From: Pseudomonas sp. JUb42
GTDB lineage: Bacteria; Pseudomonadota; Gammaproteobacteria; Pseudomonadales; Pseudomonadaceae
Direction: 5' to 3'
Length of the DNA stretch: 64,000 nt
NCBI RefSeq assembly: GCF_024807945.1
Contig: NZ_JANUFD010000020.1
Span: 1-64,000, forward strand
The notes beneath the pieces are model-generated. The model did no database searches. It was not told the DNA's origin and was given only the letters and a program-made list of their open reading frames with translations. The position numbers and the translations under genes were made by a program. The number at the start of each line of letters is the position of its first letter. Position 1 is the first letter of the stretch. Of this stretch, positions 43,409-52,269 are shown one piece after another.

Positions 43409-43933
43409 TCAGAGCCGCAGGCGACCGCCGCGGCTGCGCGCAGTGGCCAGGCCATGGGGAATCAGGCTGGAACGGGTGTGAGCATGACACAGGGCGATGG
43501 CCAGGGCATCGGAAGCGTCGATCTGTGGCTTCTGGGTCAGCTTGAGCAGGTGCATCACCATCATCATTACCTGCTCCTTGTTGGCCCCGCCGGTGCCCGC
43601 CACCGCCTGCTTGACCTGGGTCGCGGTGTATTCGGCGATTTCCAGCGACTCCTCGGCGCCGGCCACGATGGCCGCGCCCCGCGCCTGCCCAAGCTTGAGG
43701 GCCGAGTCAGCATTGCGCGCCATGAACACCTTTTCGATGCCCATGGTCACAGGTCCGTAGGTCTGAATCACCTCGCGCACGCCGCGATAGACAATCTGCA
43801 AGCGCTCGTGCAACTCGCCGCTACCGGTGCGGATGCAGCCGGAGGCCACGTAAACACAGCCCCGACCGGTATCACGGACCACACCATAACCGGTGATCCG
43901 CGAACCGGGGTCGATACCTAGAATAAGAGTCAT
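43409..43933 (-). CDS. ruvC: Holliday junction resolvase RuvC
   Basis: A 174-residue RNase-H-fold endonuclease. The first catalytic aspartate is in LGIDPGSRITGYGVV, a glutamate in GIEKVFMA, and the DASDALAIALCHAH end supplies the last acidic residues. MTLILGIDPG at 43933 is the standard start; the longer frame to 43975 is not supported. Upstream of ruvA, 65 nt apart. Confidence 0.96.
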   Translation of the reverse strand: MTLILGIDPGSRITGYGVVRDTGRGCVYVASGCIRTGSGELHERLQIVYRGVREVIQTYGPVTMGIEKVFMARNADSALKLGQARGAAIVAGAEESLEIAEYTATQVKQAVAGTGGANKEQVMMMVMHLLKLTQKPQIDASDALAIALCHAHTRSSLIPHGLATARSRGGRLRL

Positions 43934-43982
43934 AACGCCTGCTGCATTGAGAAGTCCCGCTTGCCGATAAGCCAAGCATAAA

Positions 43983-44043
43983 GGCAGAAGCCGGAGGTCG
44001 ATAGCGGCCTGAACATCACCACTTCGTCGCTCCGGCTTCTGCC
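43983..44043. terminator. Large 14-bp-stem hairpin between yebC and ruvC
   Basis: GGCAGAAGCCGGAG (43983-43996) pairs perfectly with CTCCGGCTTCTGCC (44030-44043) around a 33-base loop. It may stop or pause yebC transcription before ruvC. No T tract is present. Confidence 0.55.
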
Positions 44044-44069
44044 GTGTACCACCTGCTTAACGATAGGAC

Positions 44070-44816
44070 TCAGCCAAGCTGCTCCATCACATCGTCTGGA
44101 ATATCGGCATTGGAATAGACGTTCTGCACATCATCCAGGTCTTCAAGCATGTCGATCAGCTTGATGACCTTTTCCGCACCGTCCAGATCGAGAGTGGCGC
44201 TGGTGGTTGGCAGCATGACGATTTCCGCGTCCGCCGCCTTGAAACCGGCAGCTTCCAGAGCGTTGCGCACGGCGTAGAACCCGGCAAAGGAGGTAAAGAC
44301 GTCAATCGAGCCGTCTTCATGGCTGACCACATCGTCGGCATCGGCCTCCATGGCCGCTTCCATCAACGCATCCTCATCGACGCCCGGAGCGAAGGAAATC
44401 TGCCCCTTGCGATCGAACAGGTAGGCCACCGAACCGTCGGTGCCAAGGTTGCCACCACACTTGGTGAAAGCGTGACGCACGGCGGCAGCGGTACGGTTGC
44501 GGTTATCCGTCATGGTTTCGACCATGATCGCCACGCCGCCCGGACCGTAGCCCTCGTAACCCAGCTCTTCGACATCGTTACCATCATCGGCGCCGACGCC
44601 GCGGGCAACGGCGCGGTCAATGGTGTCGCGGGTCATGTTGGCGCTCAGGGCCTTGTCCAGTGCCAAGCGCAGGCGCGGGTTGGAGCCCGGATCACCGCCA
44701 CCCTGACGGGCAGCGACCGTCAGTTCACGAATCCACTTGGTGAAGATCTTGCCTTTCTTGGCATCCTGACGCTCTTTGCGGTGCTTGATGTTCGCCCACT
44801 TAGAATGACCTGCCAT
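44070..44816 (-). CDS. yebC: YebC/PmpR-family regulator
   Basis: A 248-residue YebC/TACO1-family protein, starting MAGHSKWANIKHRKERQDAKKGK as usual. Family members act as transcription regulators (PmpR represses pqsR in P. aeruginosa) and are reported to help ribosomes pass polyproline stretches. The order yebC-ruvC-ruvA-ruvB is conserved in gammaproteobacteria. It lies between aspS and ruvC. Confidence 0.95.
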   Translation of the reverse strand: MAGHSKWANIKHRKERQDAKKGKIFTKWIRELTVAARQGGGDPGSNPRLRLALDKALSANMTRDTIDRAVARGVGADDGNDVEELGYEGYGPGGVAIMVETMTDNRNRTAAAVRHAFTKCGGNLGTDGSVAYLFDRKGQISFAPGVDEDALMEAAMEADADDVVSHEDGSIDVFTSFAGFYAVRNALEAAGFKAADAEIVMLPTTSATLDLDGAEKVIKLIDMLEDLDDVQNVYSNADIPDDVMEQLG

Positions 44817-44917
44817 ATCTCGCTCCGAATTCTGCTTGAAACACGCTCACCCCCTGCCCTGTACAGCTCTGGCAAGAGGCTTCAACTCAATCGGGCACCC
44901 CTGTGTGGGTGCAATCG

Positions 44918-44955
44918 GGCCGCACGGTCACATCAACTGATGCAACGGTGCGGCC
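44918..44955 (-). terminator. Hairpin after aspS
   Basis: GGCCGCAC and GTGCGGCC (44918-44925, 44948-44955) form an 8-bp stem just after the aspS stop. No T run, so termination strength is uncertain; some read-through into yebC is possible. Confidence 0.45.
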
Positions 44956-44964
44956 TGAGAGGTC

Positions 44965-46743
44965 TTACTCAGCCGCTTTAGGCTGTTCGCGCAAACGGAT
45001 GTGCAGTTCACGCAGGGCCTTGGCATCGACGACGCCTGGGGCCTGGGTCATGACATCGGCAGCACTCTGGGTTTTCGGGAAGGCAATGACTTCACGAATC
45101 GACTGGGCGCCGGTCATCAGCATGACCAGACGGTCCAGACCGAAGGCCAGGCCGCCGTGGGGCGGAGCACCGTACTTCAGAGCATCGAGCAGGAAGCCGA
45201 ACTTCTCCTGCTGCTCGTCTTCGGCGATACCCAGCAGACGGAAGACCGCCTGTTGCATGTCCTTGCGATGGATACGGATCGAACCGCCACCCAGCTCGGT
45301 GCCGTTGAGGACCATGTCGTAGGCGCGGGACAGGGCTGTCGCCGGGTTGGCCTCCAGCTCTTCAGGGGTGCACTTGGGCGCCGTGAAGGGGTGGTGCAAC
45401 GCGGTGAAGCTGCCATCGTCGTTTTCTTCGAACATCGGGAAGTCGACGACCCACATCGGTGCCCACTCGCAGGTGTGCAGTTTCAGGTCGTTACCGACCT
45501 TGATGCGCAGTGCGCCCAGCGCTTCGCTGACGATCTTGAACTTGTCGGCACCGAAGAACACGAGGTCGCCATCGACGGCGCCAACGCGGTCCAGGATGAC
45601 CTTGAGGTTGTCTTCCGGGATGAACTTGACGATCGGCGATTGCAGACCCTCAACACCCTTGGCGCGCTCGTTGACCTTGATGTAGGCCAGGCCCTTGGCA
45701 CCGTAGATGCTGACGAACTTGGTGTAGTCGTCGATCTGGCTGCGCGGCATGCTTGCGGCACCCGGCACACGCAGTGCGGCAACACGGCCTTTCGGATCGT
45801 TGGCCGGACCGCTGAATACCTTGAACTCGACACCGGTCAGTTGATCGGCAACGTCGACCAGTTCCAGCGGGTTACGCAGGTCAGGCTTGTCGGAACCGTA
45901 GCGACGCATGGCTTCTTCGAAGGTCATGTGCGGGAATTCACCGAACTCCAGGTCCAGCACTTCCTTGAACAGCTTGCGAACCATCTTCTCGGTCAGGCCG
46001 ATGATGTCTTCTTCGTTGAGGAAGCTGGTCTCGATATCGATCTGGGTGAATTCCGGCTGGCGGTCGGCACGCAGGTCTTCGTCGCGGAAGCATTTGGCGA
46101 TCTGGTAGTAACGGTCGAAGCCGGCCACCATCAGCAGTTGCTTGAACAGCTGTGGCGATTGCGGCAGGGCGAAGAAGCTGCCCGGGTGCGTGCGGCTCGG
46201 CACCAGATAGTCGCGAGCGCCTTCCGGCGTAGCGCGGGTCAGGATCGGCGTTTCCACATCGAGGAAGCCGTTCTCGTCCAGATAGCCACGGATGCTGCTG
46301 GTGATGCGCGAACGCAGGCGCAGCTTCTCGGCCATTTCCGGACGGCGCAGATCGATGAAACGATAGCGCAGGCGGGTTTCTTCGCCGACATCAGAGTATT
46401 CGTTCAGCGGGAATGGCGGGGTTTCCGACTCATTCAGCACTTCCAGGTCGTAACCCAGGACTTCGATGGCACCAGACGCCATGTTCGCGTTGCCCGCGCC
46501 AGCTGGACGGGCACGCACTTTACCGGTGATCTTGACGACATATTCGCCGCGCACGCGGTCGGCAGCCGCGAAGGTGTCGGCACGATCCGGATCGAAAACC
46601 ACCTGAGCCAGGCCTTCACGATCACGGATATCAAGGAAAATGACTCCCCCGTGGTCCCGACGGCGGTGGACCCATCCGCAAAGGGTAATTTCCTGACCTT
46701 CCAGGCTCTCGTTCAGTTGGCCGCAATAATGGCTGCGCATCAT
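44965..46743 (-). CDS. aspS: Aspartyl-tRNA synthetase
   Basis: A 592-residue class II synthetase of the bacterial type. It has an N-terminal OB-fold anticodon domain (about 1-110), the catalytic core with motif 2 FRDEDLRADRQPEFTQID, a bacterial GAD insertion at about 290-420, and motif 3 GLAFGLDRLVMLM. In P. aeruginosa this enzyme is non-discriminating and also charges tRNA-Asn; that may hold here. ATGATG at the start gives 46743 or 46740. Confidence 0.97.
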   Translation of the reverse strand: MMRSHYCGQLNESLEGQEITLCGWVHRRRDHGGVIFLDIRDREGLAQVVFDPDRADTFAAADRVRGEYVVKITGKVRARPAGAGNANMASGAIEVLGYDLEVLNESETPPFPLNEYSDVGEETRLRYRFIDLRRPEMAEKLRLRSRITSSIRGYLDENGFLDVETPILTRATPEGARDYLVPSRTHPGSFFALPQSPQLFKQLLMVAGFDRYYQIAKCFRDEDLRADRQPEFTQIDIETSFLNEEDIIGLTEKMVRKLFKEVLDLEFGEFPHMTFEEAMRRYGSDKPDLRNPLELVDVADQLTGVEFKVFSGPANDPKGRVAALRVPGAASMPRSQIDDYTKFVSIYGAKGLAYIKVNERAKGVEGLQSPIVKFIPEDNLKVILDRVGAVDGDLVFFGADKFKIVSEALGALRIKVGNDLKLHTCEWAPMWVVDFPMFEENDDGSFTALHHPFTAPKCTPEELEANPATALSRAYDMVLNGTELGGGSIRIHRKDMQQAVFRLLGIAEDEQQEKFGFLLDALKYGAPPHGGLAFGLDRLVMLMTGAQSIREVIAFPKTQSAADVMTQAPGVVDAKALRELHIRLREQPKAAE

Positions 46744-46898
46744 GATGGTGTTCGCTTCTCGTCATTCGAAATTCGGTGGGGCTTTCACTCTTGGCCAGCA
46801 CTCGATGGTGCAGAAGTACTGGGACGCGGCCCAAGCCAGTTGAGGATCACCTTCGGCCCTGTTCGCGCTGAGTCCTGCCCCGCTCGGCAAGGCGGGGG

Positions 46899-46926
46899 AT
46901 TATATAGGGTTAATCGAGCCTGTGCA
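46899..46926 (-). promoter_or_regulatory. Candidate aspS promoter
   Basis: On the minus strand TGCACA (46921-46926), a 16-base spacer and TATAAT (46899-46904) lie about 155 bases before aspS. The -10 is perfect, the -35 weak. The rest of the 46744-47046 gap shows no gene. Confidence 0.5.
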
Positions 46927-47046
46927 GCCGCATGAACCGATTGCAATACGATAAGTTGCCCGCGCCCCCTGTACCGCTATTGGTGCAGCACGGGGCACGG
47001 GCCGTACAGGCCCGCCGAATGCGAGCCCGCGGGAAAGAGTGGTGGT

Positions 47047-47394
47047 TCAGGCCTGTGCTTCATGCAGATCCGGCTGATCACCCTTTAAAAGATGCGCCAC
47101 GCACACAACCCTGATCAGGCCACTAAAGTTTTTCACCCCGCCATAACGCAGGTGGACTTCCCTATCGATGTAGGAAAGCACCGCATTAACTGAACAACTA
47201 TTTGCATGGGCAATAGCCGCAAGAATGTTCCAGTACACCTGCTCCAGACGCAAACAAGTGGCCAAACCATTAAGACGTACCGACTTCGAGTGCGGCTGTG
47301 CAAGATGCATATTGAACTCTTCGACAAACGGATCATCGTTGACCAGTGCCTGTCGCGCCACGTCCTTGAAGTCACGTTCGACTCCTCGTGCCAT
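47047..47394 (-). CDS. Ribbon-helix-helix domain protein
   Basis: A 115-residue protein whose middle and C-terminal part (RLNGLATCLRLEQVYWNILAAIAHANSCSV in pieces, LIRVVCVAHLLKG) fits the RHH_4 ribbon-helix-helix family. ATG at 47394 has GAGGAG about 8 nt upstream and is preferred over the longer frame. RHH proteins are usually DNA-binding regulators. The upstream region is AT-rich for this genome and holds a repeated 19-base motif that may be its own operator. It is not in an obvious operon, and its targets are unknown. Confidence 0.75.
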   Translation of the reverse strand: MARGVERDFKDVARQALVNDDPFVEEFNMHLAQPHSKSVRLNGLATCLRLEQVYWNILAAIAHANSCSVNAVLSYIDREVHLRYGGVKNFSGLIRVVCVAHLLKGDQPDLHEAQA

Positions 47395-47438
47395 GATGCT
47401 ACTCCTCTTGTAAAAATCAATTCGGACAATAAGCAGAA

Positions 47439-47457
47439 ATATTTGAAAATAAATAAC
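47439..47457. repeat. 19-base motif upstream of the RHH gene, copy 1
   Basis: ATATTTGAAAATAAATAAC lies 45 bases upstream of the RHH start. It differs at one base from the copy at 47555. Candidate operator. Confidence 0.6.
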
Positions 47458-47554
47458 CGCCATGCCTATCAAGCCCGAATATCTTTTTAACTTCCAGCAG
47501 GATACATGTACTCACTCTGTAGGACTTCGCCACAGCACTCAGAGGAATGGCGAC

Positions 47555-47573
47555 ATATTTGAAAACAAATAAC
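47555..47573. repeat. 19-base motif upstream of the RHH gene, copy 2
   Basis: ATATTTGAAAACAAATAAC, in direct orientation 116 bases from copy 1. The 371-base gap 47395-47765 is otherwise without a convincing gene; a 63-residue frame at 47547 has no recognisable features. Confidence 0.6.
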
Positions 47574-47765
47574 GAAGAAAAATACAAAGTGGTATTCAAT
47601 ATTTATATACCGCCCTGCCGTTCGCTCGTGCACGGCCACAACCCAGGGCTGCAAGGCAGCGAAGCCGCAGGAGCGCGACAAGATCGTGAAAAAGGAAAGG
47701 GACTACTTCAAGAAGGGAAAACAACGACAGACGAGTGACACTGAATGTGCCACTCGTCAAAGCAC

Positions 47766-48239
47766 TTACTTCGGCTCAAGCATCGAACGCAACATCCATG
47801 CGGTTTTTTCATGGACCTGCATGCGCTGAGTCAACAAGTCGGCAGTCGGCTCGTCACTGACTTTATCGAGCAACGGAAAAAGACTGCGCGCCGTGCGCGT
47901 AACCGCTTCCTGCCCCTGAACCAGACTCCTGATCATATCTTCGGCTTTTGGCACGCCTTCTTCTTCCTTGATCGAAGACAAACGGGCATAAGTCGAATAA
48001 GTACCAGGTGCGGGAAAGCCCAGAGCACGAATACGCTCGGCAATCGAGTCAACCGCCAGGGCCAGTTCGTTATATTGTTCTTCGAACATCAAGTGCAGCG
48101 TACGAAACATCGGACCACTGACGTTCCAGTGAAAGTTATGCGTCTTGAGGTAAAGTACATAAGTATCCGCGAGCAAATGTGAAAGCCCGTCGACAATCGA
48201 CTTGCGGTCTTCTTCGCTGATACCAATATCGATTCCCAT
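47766..48239 (-). CDS. Dps-family ferritin-like DNA-protection protein
   Basis: A 157-residue Dps-type protein. Inter-subunit ferroxidase ligands are visible: H37 and H49 (NFHWNVSGPMFRTLH), D64 and E68, with the usual 12- and 15-residue spacing. The dodecamer stores iron and protects DNA from peroxide. It matches the position of PA0962 in PAO1, near aspS and the cold-shock gene. No lysine-rich tail for DNA binding is seen. Confidence 0.92.
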   Translation of the reverse strand: MGIDIGISEEDRKSIVDGLSHLLADTYVLYLKTHNFHWNVSGPMFRTLHLMFEEQYNELALAVDSIAERIRALGFPAPGTYSTYARLSSIKEEEGVPKAEDMIRSLVQGQEAVTRTARSLFPLLDKVSDEPTADLLTQRMQVHEKTAWMLRSMLEPK

Positions 48240-48506
48240 GCGTCATCCCCTTAGTATGATGGCGTTATTCAGTTCGTTGCCGGCGCCACTGTAGCAAGAG
48301 AAGCGCCCAGGCGCAGCCTCACATTGCCCCACCCCGCCGCCAGCGGTAGCGAACGAACTGACAGACGGCCTGCCTTTGAGCCACAGGCCATACAGCCGAC
48401 GGCCTGGCTTTTCGCCAACAACCGCTGCATCTATACAACAGCCCAGGGCACTTTTTCTCGATGCCGACGTCTGGATATCCGCGTGCCTTGAGCGAAAATG
48501 GCTGAT

Positions 48507-48536
48507 TTGAGTCGCTTTCGGCTTTGCTGTTAAATA
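48507..48536 (+). promoter_or_regulatory. Candidate promoter of the cold-shock membrane gene
   Basis: TTGAGT (48507-48512), an 18-base spacer and TAAATA (48531-48536). A start near 48543 would leave a leader of about 130 bases, as is common for cold-shock genes. The rest of the 432-base gap (48240-48671) has no supported gene. Confidence 0.45.
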
Positions 48537-48671
48537 GAGGACGTGATGCTACCGCTGAAGTAGCCCATAGGCCGAACCGTTTCCCGTGCCGCACGCCTCA
48601 ATTTTTTCAGAAGCGTACCGGGAGCAGTCGGCTATTTCCTTGTGATCCGCCTTAAATGTGAGTTAATTAAA

Positions 48672-49277
48672 ATGTTGAAAATAGTTCACCTGCTAACGGG
48701 AGCCGCAGCCCTGCTGCTTTCCTTCATCCCCGCCCTGCGTAGCGAAGCCCTGTCTTCCTACCTGGATAAACCCGACGCGCTTTACCTGGCCTTCTTCGGC
48801 CTGCTCAACCTGGTACTGGCACCCGTGATCCCCTACTGGAACAGAGGTACACGTCACCAACTGCAAAACCTGGTCAGCGCCCTGCTGGTCCTGGCCGTAG
48901 TGCTGCAAACCATGACCTTGCTAGTGCCACTGGAAAACATCGCCGGCCTGCCCGCCATTATCATGGGGCTGATCGCAGCATTGGTGGCTGTATCCCTGCA
49001 CCTGGCCGTAAGCTTCTATAAATCGTCTCCATCTTCCGCCCCACAAAGCCACGAGGCGGGCCAACGCGATACCGGCACCGTGAAATGGTTTAACACCTCC
49101 AAGGGCTTCGGCTTTATCTCCCGAGACTCCGGCGACGATATCTTCGTCCACTTTCGCGCCATTCGCGGCGAAGGTCATCGCGTACTGGTCGAAGGCCAGC
49201 GCGTGGAGTTTTCCGTAATGAACCGCGACAAAGGCCTACAGGCGGAGGACGTTATCGCCGCCTTGCCGCGCCGCTAA
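48672..49277 (+). CDS. Membrane protein with C-terminal cold-shock domain
   Basis: A 201-residue protein with four hydrophobic segments at about 3-22, 36-55, 65-87 and 92-115, then a linker, then a complete cold-shock domain at about 134-200. RNP1 is KGFGFI (144-149) and RNP2 is DIFVHF (156-161), so nucleic-acid binding residues are intact. It matches the PA0961 type. Tethering a CSD to the inner membrane suggests action on RNA near the membrane, which is inference. The start MLKIVHLL has no strong ribosome site. Confidence 0.87.
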   Translation: MLKIVHLLTGAAALLLSFIPALRSEALSSYLDKPDALYLAFFGLLNLVLAPVIPYWNRGTRHQLQNLVSALLVLAVVLQTMTLLVPLENIAGLPAIIMGLIAALVAVSLHLAVSFYKSSPSSAPQSHEAGQRDTGTVKWFNTSKGFGFISRDSGDDIFVHFRAIRGEGHRVLVEGQRVEFSVMNRDKGLQAEDVIAALPRR

Positions 49278-49286
49278 CCTCCCCAA

Positions 49287-49328
49287 TAAAAAACGCGCGC
49301 CCCTGGCAGAGGGGACGCGCGTTTTTTT
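49287..49328. terminator. Bidirectional terminator between csp and slyX
   Basis: ACGCGCG CCCCT / AGGGG ACGCGCGT forms a long GC-rich stem, with A runs on the left and T runs on the right, so it can terminate both convergent genes. Confidence 0.93.
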
Positions 49329-49350
49329 ATGACCGAAATCAGCGCGACAC

Positions 49351-49557
49351 TCAGTAATGAGGCGGCGGCGCATCCTGCTCGAAGGTCTCGAACTGACTGC
49401 CCATCTCCTCCTGACGCTTAAGCATCGCCGAAATCTGCAATTGCAGCCGGTCCAGAGCTCGCTGCTGGCTGACCAGCACATCATTGAGCGCCTGAATCGT
49501 GTCGTCCTGGAAAGCCAGACGGCTTTCCAATTCGGTAACCCGTGCTTCGAGATCCAT
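49351..49557 (-). CDS. slyX: SlyX protein
   Basis: A 68-residue coiled-coil protein of the SlyX family (MDLEARVTELESRLAFQDDTIQ, ending APPPHY). Function is unknown. ATG at 49557 matches family starts and has GAGGAG about 8 nt upstream; MSMD at 49563 is possible. It follows the HIT gene, whose stop lies just upstream. Confidence 0.9.
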   Translation of the reverse strand: MDLEARVTELESRLAFQDDTIQALNDVLVSQQRALDRLQLQISAMLKRQEEMGSQFETFEQDAPPPHY

Positions 49558-49562
49558 GCTCA

Positions 49563-49985
49563 TCACTCCTCGAAACGAAAACTGTCGCCCAGCGCAGTTC
49601 GCAAGCGCTTACGCAGACTCGCAATCTGCTCGGCAGTATAGGGCCTGGCAGGGTGCTTGCCCCAGACCGGTGCAGGCCAGGCGCAGTCATCGCGATGACG
49701 AACGATGACATGCATATGCAATTGACTGACAACGTTACCCAACGCCGCCACATTCATTTTGTCGGCCTGGAACAGCTCTTTGAGCGTGCCAGCCAGGTCA
49801 CTGGTTTCCTGCCACAACTGCAATTGATCCTGAGCACTCAGCTCGAATACTTCACTGATAGAGTCCCGACGCGGCACCAGGATGAACCATGGGTAGTTCG
49901 AGTCATTGGATAACAATAAGCGGCACAGGGCGAAGTCCCCGATAGGCAAAGTGTCTTGTTGCAACCGCGAATCCAGAACAAACAC
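49563..49985 (-). CDS. HIT-domain protein
   Basis: A 140-residue histidine-triad protein. The active-site segment is QLHMHVIVRH (88-97): two histidines of the triad are kept (H90, H92) and the first is glutamine. The family hydrolyses nucleotide conjugates. It is co-transcribed with slyX. The substrate is unknown, and the Q for H change is typical of one HIT subgroup, so activity is likely kept. Confidence 0.87.
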   Translation of the reverse strand: MFVLDSRLQQDTLPIGDFALCRLLLSNDSNYPWFILVPRRDSISEVFELSAQDQLQLWQETSDLAGTLKELFQADKMNVAALGNVVSQLHMHVIVRHRDDCAWPAPVWGKHPARPYTAEQIASLRKRLRTALGDSFRFEE

Positions 49986-50917
49986 GTATGACTCCTGATC
50001 ATGGGGTTAGGATTTAAATTGTAGGACAAGGGCAAGTAACAGTCGCCCTTTAATACCGGGCAGGATACTCGGGATTAGCGGGTTTCACAGCCTGATCCAG
50101 ACAAACCTGGGCCTGGTGCGGTCGTGACCCCATGCCGCACCAATCCGGCACGAAAAAAGCCGAAGCGCACCACTTGGAGTCACAAACAGTCACCCTTTCG
50201 ACTGACTGAATTGTTACACCTCTTGGTCAGATAATGCCCCTAATCGTCGGAAAAGGGCGAAAACCTGACTCGCGTGTCATGAATCTGGAACAAAGCAGGT
50301 GTTTTCTTCTATGAAGGGTAAATCCCGGGTTCCAACATCAGGCGGCAGTGCGCGGCAACGCACCAAAACGACTCACTCGGCAGCACTAGGCAACGTCACT
50401 TATCCGTCATTTACTCAATCGGACCGGTAGCAGGTAACACCTTCAGCGCTGGGGCATCAAAAAAACGATCCAGCAAGCCGGAATTATGGTTTTTTGTTAA
50501 AAAATAAAAACCTTACAAAACATGAAGATACAGACCAATCAGAAAGTGAAGCCGAGTTTTTTCACAAATTTTTTCCATCAGACGGAACTTTGAGCACGGT
50601 TGTTGCTTTATCACTCACAAGGCTCGCAGCGCTCCTTGCGGAAGGAGCATCCGGTCTCTGTAACAGGAGACGGTATGCCGGGACCGTTTGCAGTTGTACG
50701 GCGCCACAAATTGATAATGGATGCTATGCAATTGCGACATGGACAGAGCGGATTTGCGACACCGCCGTAAAGATTTTGCAAGGATAGGTTGGTAACTATC
50801 GCCACCATGGTCAGCGTGATATAAGTTTCGCCGACACAAAAAAGAAAGAGCTGTCCCAGATAAAAAAACAGGTGGGATGGCGGTAACTCTTCTTAAAAAC
50901 CAAAGGAGCAAATCACG
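49986..50917 (+). promoter_or_regulatory. 932-base gap upstream of oprD
   Basis: No convincing gene. The part 50460-50600 is strongly AT-rich (TTTTTTGTTAAAAAATAAAA) and includes a GGTTTTT/AAAAACC inverted repeat at 50488-50512; it looks like an upstream promoter element. AAAGGAG lies 9 nt before the oprD ATG. A 97-residue frame at 50494 crosses this AT-rich DNA and has no coding character. The length allows a long leader or a small RNA, neither demonstrated. Confidence 0.4.
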
Positions 50918-52246
50918 ATGAGAGTGATGAAGTGGAGCGCAATCGCCCTGGCAGTAACAGCTGCTACGGCCGGCACCCAACTGGCAACGGCAGCAGCCTT
51001 CGTCAGCGACCAGTCCGAAGCCAAAGGTTTCATTGAAGGCAGCAGCCTGAACCTGAAAGCCCGTAACTACTACTACAACCGTGACAAGAAAAACGGCGCA
51101 GTAGACGACAAAGACTGGACTCAAGGCTTCTGGGGCAATTTCAGCTCCGGTTACACCCAAGGCACCGTTGGTGTTGGTGTTGAAGCGTTCGGCTATTTCG
51201 CAATTAAACTTGACGGCTCCGACAAGTACTCCGGTTCCGGTAACCTGAGCACCGACAGCCGCGGTCGCAACGAAGACAGCTTCGGCAAAGCCGGTGGCAA
51301 CGTTAAGTTCCGCATCTCGAAAACCGAGCTGAAAATCGGTGACATGCAGCCTACCAGCCCAGTCTTCGCAGTTGGCGGTTCCCGCATTCTGCCTCAGACC
51401 GCCAGCGGTATCAGCCTGCAGACCAGCGAACTGAAAGGCCTCGATGCTGAAGCCGGTCACTTCTACTCGGGTACCAGCCAGGACGAAACCAACCGTAACG
51501 GCACCATCTGGGCAACCTACGCTGGCGTAACCGCCAAGTCGGCTGACTACGCTGGTGGCAAATACGCCATCACCGACAACCTGGGTGTTGCGTTCTACGG
51601 CGCCAAGCTGGAAGACGTCTGGAACCAGTACTACGGTAACGTGAACTACGCACTGCCGCTGACTGGCGACCAGTCCCTGGCGTTCGACTTCAACATCTAT
51701 CGCACAGATGACACCGGTAGCGCCAAGGCCGGTACCATCAACAACACCGCCTACTCGGGTTCGGTAGCCTACTCGTTCCTGGCAGCGCACACCCTGACCC
51801 TGGCATTCCAGAAGGTCAACGGTGACACGCCATTCGACTACATCGGTATCGGCGACAACAACCGCGGTGGCGACTCGATCTTCCTGGCCAACTCCATCCA
51901 GTACTCCGACTTCAACGGTCCTGGCGAAAGATCGTGGCAGGCTCGCTACGACCTGAGCATGGCTCCGTACGGCGTGCCTGGCCTGAGCTTCATGACCCGC
52001 TACATCAGCGGTACTGATATCGACGGCACCCACACCCCAAGCAACAGCACCTACGCTGGCCTGTACGGCAAAGACGGTAGCCACCACGAGACCAACCTGG
52101 AAGCCAAATACGTGCTCCAGAGCGGCCCGGCTAAAGACCTGTCCTTCCGCATCCGTCAAGCCTGGCACCGCGCTAACACCGATCAGGGTGAAGGCGACGT
52201 TAACGAGTTCCGTCTGATCGTCGACTACCCGATCTCGATCTTGTAA
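50918..52246 (+). CDS. oprD: OprD porin (basic amino acids, carbapenems)
   Basis: A 442-residue outer-membrane channel, signal peptide about 1-26 (ends ATAAA). SEAKGFIEGSSLNLKARNYYYNRD opens the mature barrel and VDYPISIL ends it. In the conserved order HIT-oprD-proS it corresponds to PA0958, the porin for basic amino acids and imipenem. Codons are those of a highly expressed gene (many AAC, ACC, GGT, GTT), unlike the other two OprD-family genes in the window. Followed by a strong terminator. Confidence 0.93.
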   Translation: MRVMKWSAIALAVTAATAGTQLATAAAFVSDQSEAKGFIEGSSLNLKARNYYYNRDKKNGAVDDKDWTQGFWGNFSSGYTQGTVGVGVEAFGYFAIKLDGSDKYSGSGNLSTDSRGRNEDSFGKAGGNVKFRISKTELKIGDMQPTSPVFAVGGSRILPQTASGISLQTSELKGLDAEAGHFYSGTSQDETNRNGTIWATYAGVTAKSADYAGGKYAITDNLGVAFYGAKLEDVWNQYYGNVNYALPLTGDQSLAFDFNIYRTDDTGSAKAGTINNTAYSGSVAYSFLAAHTLTLAFQKVNGDTPFDYIGIGDNNRGGDSIFLANSIQYSDFNGPGERSWQARYDLSMAPYGVPGLSFMTRYISGTDIDGTHTPSNSTYAGLYGKDGSHHETNLEAKYVLQSGPAKDLSFRIRQAWHRANTDQGEGDVNEFRLIVDYPISIL

Positions 52247-52269
52247 TCGCTGCTCAGTCACTCGTGACA

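Noticed and set aside
45001..46935. 644-codon open frame on the plus strand
   Set aside because: Antisense to aspS; a shadow frame without recognisable motifs.
47736..47760. ACGAGTG/CACTCGT inverted repeat considered as the dps terminator
   Set aside because: It lies at the right distance after dps, but there is no T tract on the minus strand and the stem is short, so I left it out of the features.
48319..48594. 91-codon frame upstream of the cold-shock gene
   Set aside because: Crosses the candidate promoter, no ribosome site, composition unlike protein.
50494..50787. 97-codon frame upstream of oprD
   Set aside because: Runs through AT-rich regulatory-looking DNA, no start signal, no similarity I can see.
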